From Kiritimatiellia bacterium (GTDB taxonomy: Bacteria > Verrucomicrobiota > Kiritimatiellia > JAAZAB01), in the NCBI GenBank assembly GCA_028718125.1, contig JAQUMN010000022.1:1-56513 (forward strand): DNA of 56,513 nt, written 5' to 3'. Numbering within the stretch: the stretch's first letter is position 1; each line of letters begins with the position of its first letter. The notes below the pieces were generated by a model. That model saw nothing but the letters and a program-made list of their open reading frames with translations. It was not told where the DNA came from and ran no database searches. The position numbers and the translations under genes are program-made. This document shows positions 49,339-56,513 of this stretch, in pieces.

Positions 49339-49414
49339 CATAAATAAAAGCTTGTTAATATAACCCGTAATCTGGCATTGAGATGCGTCGCACTGGGGGT
49401 TAAAAGGGATAGCT

Positions 49415-50395
49415 ATGAACTGGCAACTATTATCGGCAAAAATATTGGCGGGGGAAATTGCATCGCGCGCGGAAGCGCTGGCTGTCCTGGCGTCGCCAGG
49501 GGAAGAATTGCTGGCCGTGCTGGACGCGGCTTTTGCCGTGCGCCGCCGATACTTCGGGCTGGGGGTCAGCCTGCATGTCATCCGCAATGCCAAGAGCGGA
49601 CTATGCAGCGAGGACTGCGCCTATTGCAGCCAGGCGGCCAAATCAACGGCGCCGGTATCCACGTATGCGATGCAATCGGCGGACGATATTCTCCAAGGCG
49701 CCCGCGAGGCCCAGGCACTCAAGGCCCTCCGCTATTGCATCGTCACCAGCGGGCGCGCGCCGTTGGAACAGGAATTGAATACGGTGTGCGAAGCGGCGCG
49801 CCGGATTAAACGCGACATGCCGATTCAGCTCTGTGCTTCCCTGGGATTAGTAAGTGCCGATCAGGCCCGTCGGTTGAAGCACTCCGGCATAGACCGGTTC
49901 AACCACAATCTGGAGACCTCTGAGCGCTATTATCCCACGATCTGCACCACCCATCATTACCGCGATCGCATGGAAACGGCGCGCGTGGTCAAGGCCGCCG
50001 GCCTGGAGCTTTGCTCCGGCGGGCTTATGGGCATGGGCGAAACGCCCGAGGACCGCGTGGATCTGGCCTTCGCCTTGCGCGCGGCAGGGGCGGATTCGAT
50101 CCCGATCAATTTTCTCGATCCGCGCCCCGGCACTGGGCTGGAGGGTCGACCGCGCCTGTCGCCCGCCGATGCCCTGCGCATCCTGGCCATGTTCAGGTTA
50201 GTGAATCCCGAGCGCGAGCTGCGCATTGCGGGCGGACGCGAGGCATGCCTGGGGACCATGCAGGTCCTGGCACTCTATCCGGCCAATTCGATTTTTACCA
50301 ACGGCTACTTGACCACGCCCGGACAAGGGCACGCGGCCGACCTGGCCATGATCGTCTCAGCCGGTTTCCACGTGACGGATACAACCCACGCCTGA
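49415..50395 (+). CDS. bioB: Biotin synthase
   Basis: A 326-residue radical SAM enzyme that inserts sulfur into dethiobiotin. The [4Fe-4S] motif is CSEDCAYCSQAAKSTAP, and the second cluster region includes RYCIVTSGR, FNHNLETSERYYPTICTTH, CSGGLMGMGETPEDRVDLAF and SIPINFLDPRPGTGLEG, with RELRIAGGREACLGTMQVLA supplying the unusual Arg ligand to the [2Fe-2S] cluster. AAAAGGG precedes the ATG. No other bio gene is in the window. The gene is convergent with mnmA. Confidence 0.94.
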   Translation: MNWQLLSAKILAGEIASRAEALAVLASPGEELLAVLDAAFAVRRRYFGLGVSLHVIRNAKSGLCSEDCAYCSQAAKSTAPVSTYAMQSADDILQGAREAQALKALRYCIVTSGRAPLEQELNTVCEAARRIKRDMPIQLCASLGLVSADQARRLKHSGIDRFNHNLETSERYYPTICTTHHYRDRMETARVVKAAGLELCSGGLMGMGETPEDRVDLAFALRAAGADSIPINFLDPRPGTGLEGRPRLSPADALRILAMFRLVNPERELRIAGGREACLGTMQVLALYPANSIFTNGYLTTPGQGHAADLAMIVSAGFHVTDTTHA

Positions 50396-50405
50396 GGAAT
50401 CGGAT

Positions 50406-51530
50406 TCAGCGCGCAATCGTGCCGCCGCCGAGGACAAGATCGTCCCGGTAAAAAACGACCGCCTGGCCGGGGGCAATCGACATCTGGGGCTGATCGAACA
50501 CCACGGTGACCGCGCGCCCCTCCTGGTCATTGGGCGTCACGGTGGCATCGGCTTCCTGGTGCTGCTGGCGGATCTTGGCCTTGACCCGCATCGGCGCGCG
50601 CAGGGCATCGCAGGCGATCCAATTTACATCGGAGGACTGCAGGCGGTCGGCGAAAAGATCCTCGTATGGCCCGACCGTGATCGTGTTGGCGGCGCCGTCA
50701 ATATGCACTACGTAGAGCGGCGTCTTGGCGCCGCCCAAGCCCAACCCTTTCCGCTGGCCGATGGTATGATAAATAATGCCCTTGTGCTCGCCGAGGACAC
50801 GGCCGGCGCGGTCCACGATCGGGCCCGGCCGAATGCCATCTGCACTGAATAACGCCCCGTAATGCTTGCACTCGATGAAATCCTGGCTTTCCTGCCGCTC
50901 GGCGAGGTGTTCCAGGCCCAACTCGCGCGCCAATGCTTTCACCGCGGTTTTTTTCAACGTCCCCAGCGGGAACACGAGATTGCCCAGCTGGTCCTGGGTC
51001 AAGTGATACAGGAAATAGGACTGATCTTTTTTACTGTCGAGCCCGCGCTTCAGCACATAACGGGCGCGGGCGGCATCGCACGCCCGTGCGGCATCGCACT
51101 CAACGCGCACGTAATGGCCGGTGGCGAAGCGATCGAACACCAGGCCGGAGGCGCGCGCCTTATCCAGCAGCAACCCGAACTTAAGCTTCCAGTTGCACAT
51201 GACGCAGGGATTCGGCGTGCGACCGGCCAGGTATTCCCGGCGGAAATAATCCAATACCCACTGCCGGTATTCCGCTGCCAGCGGAACGACCACGTGCCGG
51301 ATGCCCAGGCGCGCGGTCAGCGTGCGGAGCTCCTCCAGGTCCTGCACTTCGCCCGGCCCGTAACACCCGGAGCGGTGCTCCTCGGCGGGAATATCGACCG
51401 AGCCGTCCCAGATTTGCATCGTGACGCCGATCACGTCAAAGCCCTGGCGTTGCAGCAGGCAGGCCGCCATGGTGGAATCCACACCACCGCTCATGCCGAC
51501 GGCAATAGTCATCTTTTTCTTGTGATTCAT
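50406..51530 (-). CDS. mnmA: tRNA-specific 2-thiouridylase MnmA
   Basis: Start ATG 51530 (374 residues, MNHKKKMTIAVGMSGGVDST); a second ATG at 51512 begins at the conserved block and is also possible. The PP-loop SGGVDST, the catalytic cysteine in TPNPCVMCNWKLKFG, the second in FIECKHYGALF and the C-terminal barrel mark the family. It adds sulfur to U34 of Lys, Glu and Gln tRNAs. The frame is open upstream as far as 51680, but this overlaps the next gene's end and is not used. Convergent with bioB. Confidence 0.94.
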   Translation of the reverse strand: MNHKKKMTIAVGMSGGVDSTMAACLLQRQGFDVIGVTMQIWDGSVDIPAEEHRSGCYGPGEVQDLEELRTLTARLGIRHVVVPLAAEYRQWVLDYFRREYLAGRTPNPCVMCNWKLKFGLLLDKARASGLVFDRFATGHYVRVECDAARACDAARARYVLKRGLDSKKDQSYFLYHLTQDQLGNLVFPLGTLKKTAVKALARELGLEHLAERQESQDFIECKHYGALFSADGIRPGPIVDRAGRVLGEHKGIIYHTIGQRKGLGLGGAKTPLYVVHIDGAANTITVGPYEDLFADRLQSSDVNWIACDALRAPMRVKAKIRQQHQEADATVTPNDQEGRAVTVVFDQPQMSIAPGQAVVFYRDDLVLGGGTIAR

Positions 51531-51571
51531 AAGATAGCTAAGGTAGCGACCGGCGTCGCCAGTCAGGCCCT

Positions 51572-53587
51572 TTATGCCGGTGTGTAACGAAACAGGCGAA
51601 AGTCGTTTGGCCGCGGAATACGAATCCTCACATGTGCAGCCTCCATAGCCAAGCCGGCCGGCTCCGGATGGCTCCGGCATTCCAGCCGGATCGTGGCGCC
51701 AGCCGGTTCCCAGAGTGCAAACTCGAACAAGCCAGCATCAGTCGCTTCGCGGAAAACCAGCAGCCAGCCCTGCCCGGGCCTCTCCGGGTCTGAGGCCTGT
51801 AGCCCTGTCCAGCTGTGTCCCGTGGGTTCCTCGCCGACAGGCAGGATATGACTCCGCGCCAAATCGCCTTGCAGCCGGCCATGCAGCGCCATGACGCGGG
51901 CGATGTCGGCGCGGGCCGCCGCAGGAAGCGCCGAGGGCTCGCACCAGCAAAGTGGAGAGCTGAACATCGCAATGGCGGCCAGATAATCGTCGCGGCATTC
52001 CTGCATTTCAAAGGCTTCAAGCACGTCCGCGGCGGTCTTGTAGATCGGTTTATGCCGGTTGGGAAACTCGAACTGCAGCCGCTCGGCCGGCAGATACCGG
52101 GCCAGGTTCCACAGATTGCGTAATACCCGCCAAGGGACATAGGTGTTGGCCCTTTGCGCCCGACCCGCGCGCACATACCGGTTTTCGATAAAAATATTGC
52201 CGTAGCGCAGCATGGCAAAGTAACCCAACCGCCGGCCATTGGTGGCATCCAGATTAAAGGCCACGCGGCCATCCGAGCCGCGAATGACGGACTCCAGCAG
52301 CGCCTTTAAATTTTCCTCGGCATCTTTGGTCCGCAGCCAGACATTGTCGATTTTAAACAGGTTAATGCCATAGCGCCGATGCATCTCCAGCAGTAATTTA
52401 GATTCCTCGCGCCAGGTATGATAATGCCGGCTGGTATCGGGCGCAAACCAGAGCGACAGGTGAACGCCCAGGCGCGCGGCCGCTTCGGCCAGCGGCGCAA
52501 AACCGCGCGGAAATTTTCCGGCATGGATGTCCCAGAACGACCGGGGGCGCGCAATATTCTTAATGCTGAGTTCCGCCAGCGTGCCGCCGGCCTGCCAGCC
52601 GTCGTCAACCTGGTAATGAGTAAGGCCCAAGGCGGCACAGGCTTCAAGTTCCTTAAGAATAAAGGGCTCGCCCAGGTTTTCATAGCACTGGCCATCGCCC
52701 CAGGGATTGGCCACAAGGGTCTGACGAGCGGGAGCCGTCGGATAACACGCCTTGATGAACGTCCGCAGAGCGCGCAGGCGCTCCGCCTCGCCGCCGATGT
52801 AACCGCCGACCGCCACGCTGTAACTTCGCCGCAGACGAACGCTTCGAATCTCGTGCGGCGCTATGCCCCACCCCACGATGCAGACTCCATGCGGACTTAT
52901 CAAAAATTCCGCTTGGACCTCGACCCGCCTTTCATCAGAGGGCGGCGACTCAAGAAGAACAAACAATCCGCGGCCACCCCCCGGAGGTTCGAGAAACAGC
53001 AGGTTACCGGCAACCCATTCGGGATCGGCGTCCGCGCCGACCCGCAGTTGCCGATGCCGGACCAGGTCATTGGTAGAATCCGTACGGCCGAAGAAGCTGA
53101 CGGCACAAACATCCCAGTCAGTCAGATCGACCGGCAGCGTATCGATTACATTCAGGTAATCTCCCCGCCCGAATTCCAATTGCGGCGCACTATCGGACGC
53201 GATGGCCGCACCCGCCGCTATGGCCTCCGTTCCGGGGAAGACCTGCCAACTCCGGGATAACCGGATAGCCTGACCAGGCTCCCGCCAGCTCATCTCTAAC
53301 CGATCGCATTCCGCCTCAAATCCGGCGCCGATCATCCGTGCCGACCGGGGCTCCCCGTATGGATGCAGTTCGGGAAATACGGGCGTCGAACGGCGCATAA
53401 ACAGGCGCAACAGGCCGTCGTAATAACATTCAGGGCCGGTGCGTGGCGCTAAAGGAACGTTCCAGTCCACCATCTGCAACGCCTCGGTCACGGCGCCCTG
53501 CGGCCCGAGCCGCCAGCGGCGCACGAAGCGTCCGGCGGTAATGACCAGTGCATCGGAAGAAACGCGGAAACACGAGGGCAAAATCAT
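51572..53587 (-). CDS. Alpha-galactosidase-like glycoside hydrolase (GH36 type)
   Basis: Start ATG 53587 (671 residues, MILPSCFRVSSDALVITAGR) has GGAAAGG upstream; an open frame 63 bp longer has no similarity. It has an N-terminal beta-sandwich, a TIM barrel and a short beta C-terminus. The barrel shows THYQVDDGWQAGGTLAELS, LGVHLSLWFAPDTSRHYHTW and INLFKIDNVWLR, where the Asp in FKIDN corresponds to the nucleophile of GH36/GH27 enzymes; VAFNLDATNGRRLGYFAMLR then follows. The barrel divergence means the sugar may not be galactose. No signal peptide. Stands 41 bp upstream of mnmA. Confidence 0.8.
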   Translation of the reverse strand: MILPSCFRVSSDALVITAGRFVRRWRLGPQGAVTEALQMVDWNVPLAPRTGPECYYDGLLRLFMRRSTPVFPELHPYGEPRSARMIGAGFEAECDRLEMSWREPGQAIRLSRSWQVFPGTEAIAAGAAIASDSAPQLEFGRGDYLNVIDTLPVDLTDWDVCAVSFFGRTDSTNDLVRHRQLRVGADADPEWVAGNLLFLEPPGGGRGLFVLLESPPSDERRVEVQAEFLISPHGVCIVGWGIAPHEIRSVRLRRSYSVAVGGYIGGEAERLRALRTFIKACYPTAPARQTLVANPWGDGQCYENLGEPFILKELEACAALGLTHYQVDDGWQAGGTLAELSIKNIARPRSFWDIHAGKFPRGFAPLAEAAARLGVHLSLWFAPDTSRHYHTWREESKLLLEMHRRYGINLFKIDNVWLRTKDAEENLKALLESVIRGSDGRVAFNLDATNGRRLGYFAMLRYGNIFIENRYVRAGRAQRANTYVPWRVLRNLWNLARYLPAERLQFEFPNRHKPIYKTAADVLEAFEMQECRDDYLAAIAMFSSPLCWCEPSALPAAARADIARVMALHGRLQGDLARSHILPVGEEPTGHSWTGLQASDPERPGQGWLLVFREATDAGLFEFALWEPAGATIRLECRSHPEPAGLAMEAAHVRIRIPRPNDFRLFRYTPA

Positions 53588-53672
53588 ATACGCAGCGCCC
53601 TTTCCTGTTGAGCGGGTTCTTAAAATAGTCGCTTGATCTCCGGTTGTCAATCAAGTGACAACGAGGCCATCG

Positions 53673-55100
53673 TCAAACCCGCTCCTTTTTAAGCGAGTTC
53701 AACAGGGCACATTGGTCACAGAGTGAACGGTCGGTCAGGCAGAAGTCGTTGAAAATCTGGATCAGGCCCTGCTGGCGCAGACCGGACCGGTAAAGGGCCG
53801 GGTTATGATCCGGGCCCAGCAGGTTATGGGCCGTCTGCCGGATGATCTGGTTGTCCTCTTCGGGCGGCAACCGGCGCAAAAACGCAGGGCTCAAAACCCC
53901 GTGCTTACCCAACGCCGCCAGGAAAGGAACCAGCACGTTTAAGACTATGGCCGCCGCGCGGCCTTCGCCCATGAGTGACACCGGCGCGGTTTGCACCTTG
54001 CCGGATAAAGCCAGCCGGCGTTGCCAGTAATGATTGGCCTCGGGCTGGAATAACTCCATCATGGATGCGAGTGCATTATCCGGCAAGCCCGTGTTCAGTT
54101 CCGTCAGGCGCCGGACCAAGTCCGGTGCATTAATGAACAGGATGGCGGCAAGCATCAACCGGCGCTGGGGATGGTTTGGCGGCCGCAGACCGCTCAGCTT
54201 CCAGTTTTTCCGGCGCAAGGTCCGCGCGTTCCAGGCGGCCTGATGCTTCCACCAATGGTCCCACAATTGCCGCACAAAGGCGCGGGTTACCGCGTCCCAG
54301 CAAGCGGGGGTCTGCGTTGGAAGGAGGCCGGCAACACCCATCAGGAGCGCATAGGCTTTAACGGGGTCGCCGCCCGATGCCTGACGCAGGATTTCCAAGG
54401 ACAATTGCTCGGCCAGGTACCGGAATGGCGCGCGATTATTTTTATAACCCAGGGCGGTCATAATTTCTTCATACAGGATTTGGTCAGCCCCCTTGGAAGG
54501 GAAGGCGCCTGCCATTCGCGCGGCCTTGCCCCGCAAACGTTCCTCGCCCGCGGATTCAAGCAACCCGGCCACATAATCCGGGCCCAATTTTTTAAGCACC
54601 TGCGCGCAGGGTGTAGCCGGTTCGCGCGCGGCATAGGGATAGGCGGTCAAATCGAGGCTTTCAAACGAAAAAACAGGATCCGCCGCCAGAGCGTTTTCGA
54701 GAGAGATCTGAATGGCGCCGCCGGGCAGAGACGCGGACAAAAGGGCGCCGGAGAAATAAGTCACATGTGCGATCACGCGCGCATAGACCGGGTTCCGGGC
54801 ATGGCCGTGCCGTTGCCAGTCGGCGGGATGCACGTGAATTTCCACGTCGCCGGCAAGGCGTCGCTGTTCCGGTCCCACGCGCAGAACGGCGCCCAGGAAA
54901 TCAGGACCGTCCTCCAGATTCCATTGGCCGGGATGCTCGACGACGATCTCTTTGCCTTGTTCGGTTTTCAGGGTGCCGGGGCGCAGGGCGGCATCGAACC
55001 AGATACATTGCAGATGGCGTTCCGTATAAGCAAAGTCCTGTGCCCCGGTCGTGGTTCCGGCCAGGGGGAATAAAGAATCACGTGTGGATTTGGAAGTCAT
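53673..55100 (-). CDS. DUF2851 family protein
   Basis: Start ATG 55100 (475 residues, MTSKSTRDSLFPLAG). The N-terminal block with VVEHPGQWNLEDGPDFLGAV and GDVEIHVHPADWQRHGH is the mark of the DUF2851 family, which is common in Bacteroidota and PVC bacteria and has no known function. The GDVEIH segment with a nearby DF resembles a metal-dependent nuclease core, but that is only a likeness. The C-terminus (FCLTDRSLCDQCALLNSLKK) holds three cysteines that could bind a metal. It stands 85 bp upstream of the GH36-like gene on the same strand, with no obvious tie. Confidence 0.83.
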   Translation of the reverse strand: MTSKSTRDSLFPLAGTTTGAQDFAYTERHLQCIWFDAALRPGTLKTEQGKEIVVEHPGQWNLEDGPDFLGAVLRVGPEQRRLAGDVEIHVHPADWQRHGHARNPVYARVIAHVTYFSGALLSASLPGGAIQISLENALAADPVFSFESLDLTAYPYAAREPATPCAQVLKKLGPDYVAGLLESAGEERLRGKAARMAGAFPSKGADQILYEEIMTALGYKNNRAPFRYLAEQLSLEILRQASGGDPVKAYALLMGVAGLLPTQTPACWDAVTRAFVRQLWDHWWKHQAAWNARTLRRKNWKLSGLRPPNHPQRRLMLAAILFINAPDLVRRLTELNTGLPDNALASMMELFQPEANHYWQRRLALSGKVQTAPVSLMGEGRAAAIVLNVLVPFLAALGKHGVLSPAFLRRLPPEEDNQIIRQTAHNLLGPDHNPALYRSGLRQQGLIQIFNDFCLTDRSLCDQCALLNSLKKERV

Positions 55101-55358
55101 ACATGCCTTTTGACTTGACTCCGCTGAACATCCAGCATTATCGCCGCGTGAGGGCACGCGGCCTTCTACAGAAAACAGGTCGTTTTGTAGGCCCGGTGAC
55201 CTCACCGGGCGAGTTTTTCAGTAGAATTAAAATTACAGCCTTCGACAGTATAGCCCGTTTTTGGAATTGATCAACAGGATGGATGGCGGTAGAGTTGATG
55301 TTGAACTTTAGGGCGCCGGACCATTATCGGGGTATTTAGCTGCCCAAACTATCGCACC
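55101..55358. other. Divergent intergenic region between DUF2851 and the ABC ATPase gene
   Basis: No gene. It holds the perfect hairpin GCCCGGTGA-CC-TCACCGGGC (55191-55210), followed on the plus strand by GAGTTTTT. Neither a clear promoter nor a ribosome-binding site for the ABC gene is visible. Confidence 0.5.
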
Positions 55359-56384
55359 ATGATTAAAGCGGAACATTTAACCAAGCGATTTGCCTCGGCA
55401 AAAGCCGTGGACGATGTCTCATTTGAGGTCCTGCGGGGTGAGATTATTGGTTTTCTCGGGCCGAACGGCGCCGGCAAGACGACGCTGATGCGTCTTTTAT
55501 CCACTTACCTGGCGCCGACGCAGGGCCGGATATTGATTGACGGGCTGGATATATTTGTGCATTCCCTGGACGCGCGGCGGCGGATCGGCTACCTGCCGGA
55601 ACACGCGCCGCTTTATCCGGAAATGCGGGTGGACGAATATCTTTCGTTCCGCGCCAAGCTAAAGGGCATGCCCCGCCGCAAACGCCGTGAGCGCATGGAG
55701 GAAATGAAGGTCCTGTGCGGACTCAAGGACGTGGAGCGGCGCATCATTGGCCAACTTTCGAAAGGCTATGGTCAGCGCCTCGCGCTGGCGGACAGCCTGA
55801 TCAACAGCCCGGAGCTGCTGATCCTGGATGAACCAACTATCGGGCTCGATCCGAACCAGATATGCGCCGTGCGCGAGTTGATTCGGACCCTGGGCCGGCG
55901 TTTTACCGTGGTGCTGGCGACCCATTCCCTCGCGGATGCGGAAGCAATATGCCAGCGGGTATTTATTATGAATCACGGGCGCATCGTGGCGTCCGATTCG
56001 CCCGAACGTCTGGTGGGCCAACTGCAAGGCAACGCCAGAGTGGCGGTTGAGATTGCCGGGCCATCGAACGAAGTTTCGGAACAGCTCCGGCGCATCAGCG
56101 GGGTCCTGAGGGTTTTGCCGGTCGGCCATGTTTTCAGCGGCCCCGGAAGCAGCTTGGCTCAATGGCGCCGGTATCGGCTCGAGTGCTCCCCGGGCACCGA
56201 TATCCGGCCGGCAGTGTTTGGGATTGCCGCGGCGCAGGGCTGGCCGCTTCGCGAACTGAGCATGGAAGTCCTTAATCTAGAAGATGTTTTTTCTAAATTA
56301 ACCACGTCCGCTGGCCGGGGCCAAACTCTGGCCGCCCCTTCAGAGGCGGGTAAGCCCTCCGTAAGCGGACAAATTTATATATAG
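55359..56384 (+). CDS. ABC transporter ATP-binding protein (GldA/CcmA-like)
   Basis: A 341-residue ATPase. It has Walker A LGPNGAGKTTLMRLL, the Q-loop GYLPEHAPLYPEMRVDEYL, the signature LSKGYGQRLALADSL, Walker B LLILDEPTIGLDPNQ and the H-loop VVLATHSLADAE. A C-terminal domain of about 100 residues follows, as in gliding/export ATPases of the GldA type that work with ABC-2 permeases. The partner permease (GldF/GldG-like) would be expected just right of the window. It lacks a clear ribosome-binding site. It is followed 10 bp later by a dispersed repeat. Confidence 0.9.
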   Translation: MIKAEHLTKRFASAKAVDDVSFEVLRGEIIGFLGPNGAGKTTLMRLLSTYLAPTQGRILIDGLDIFVHSLDARRRIGYLPEHAPLYPEMRVDEYLSFRAKLKGMPRRKRRERMEEMKVLCGLKDVERRIIGQLSKGYGQRLALADSLINSPELLILDEPTIGLDPNQICAVRELIRTLGRRFTVVLATHSLADAEAICQRVFIMNHGRIVASDSPERLVGQLQGNARVAVEIAGPSNEVSEQLRRISGVLRVLPVGHVFSGPGSSLAQWRRYRLECSPGTDIRPAVFGIAAAQGWPLRELSMEVLNLEDVFSKLTTSAGRGQTLAAPSEAGKPSVSGQIYI

Positions 56385-56394
56385 TTAGGAATTT

Positions 56395-56513
56395 CAATCC
56401 GTCTTTGTTGTCATTCCGAGCGTAGCGAGGAATCTCGCCGCGAGAGATCCCTTCGACTTCGCTCAGGGCAGGCTCTTCACTGCGTTCAGGATGACAATCC
56501 GAACAGAATAAAA
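56395..56513. repeat. Dispersed repeat, copy 2 (reverse orientation, 25 bp longer)
   Basis: The complement of this stretch matches 8685-8778 nearly base for base, with an extra 25 bp AGCCTGCCCTGAGCGAAGTC-GAAGG after GTGAAG. It is cut by the right edge, so its true end is not known. The extra block is bounded by GAAG repeats, which suggests gain or loss by slippage. Confidence 0.8.

Noticed and set aside
49215..49414. BirA operator upstream of bioB
   Set aside because: The TTGTAAACC-N15-GGTTTACAA type of palindrome is absent; the palindromes present have other sequences.

Overview
The window reads as a stretch of a Gram-negative, probably anaerobic or microaerophilic chromosome of roughly 55-60% G+C with no rRNA or tRNA genes and no phage or transposase genes. 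Type II secretion/type IV pilus parts, a CusCBA-type envelope-spanning efflux pump and several lipid-envelope genes point to an outer membrane. Glycan-degrading enzymes (GH78, GH36-like, a parallel beta-helix protein, sugar-phosphate isomerase, PIG-L deacetylase), a PPi-type phosphofructokinase, a corrinoid/pterin methyl-transfer pair with a PocR-domain regulator, and many short intergenic repeat families are together reminiscent of the PVC group (Kiritimatiellota/Lentisphaerota-like). That placement is an inference, not something a marker gene here proves.

Layout. 1-2.6 kb: a sugar-phosphate isomerase (cut by the left edge), PIG-L deacetylase and nitroreductase, all on the minus strand. 2.8-11.4 kb: a pilus/secretion island with a major pseudopilin, an NtrC/PilR-type sigma-54 activator, GspF, GspE, a stand-alone MshEN-domain protein on the plus strand, GspB and ExeA/GspA. 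11.6-14.0 kb: an ABC-2 transporter operon ending in a TPR protein. 14.2-16.9 kb: argH, a zinc-ribbon membrane protein and an FmdB protein. 17.0-19.8 kb: ispA, an O-antigen-ligase-like protein and thpR. 19.8-25.4 kb (minus): M81 peptidase, phosphofructokinase, alpha-L-rhamnosidase. 25.7-29.3 kb: thrS, infC and a flippase-like membrane protein. 29.3-33.2 kb: PocR/AraC regulator, corrinoid protein, pterin-binding methyltransferase, PH-domain protein. 33.3-35.6 kb: beta-helix protein.

35.7-47.8 kb is a sulfur and metal block, all on the plus strand: thiG, an Rrf2 regulator with an IscR-like cysteine set, metY and cysK, then a tightly packed operon cusC-cusB-cusA-thiS-thiF, then an exported rubrerythrin. 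47.9-49.2 kb is a ferric-reductase-like flavoprotein. 49.4-56.4 kb: bioB, mnmA, a GH36-like glycosidase, a DUF2851 protein and an ABC ATPase.

The most interesting observations are: (1) a candidate leader-peptide attenuator before metY, with a short Met/Cys-rich reading frame, a strong terminator and a competing 9-11 bp antiterminator; (2) thiS-thiF fused at operon level to a copper/silver-type efflux system; (3) degenerate 7-bp repeat tracts scattered between genes, one of which lies in frame inside the O-antigen-ligase gene and encodes a heptapeptide repeat; (4) a 202-bp MITE-like element with terminal inverted repeats; (5) a good sigma-54 promoter in front of the pilin next to its likely activator; (6) infC beginning with ATT and thrS beginning with TTG and lacking the TGS domain.
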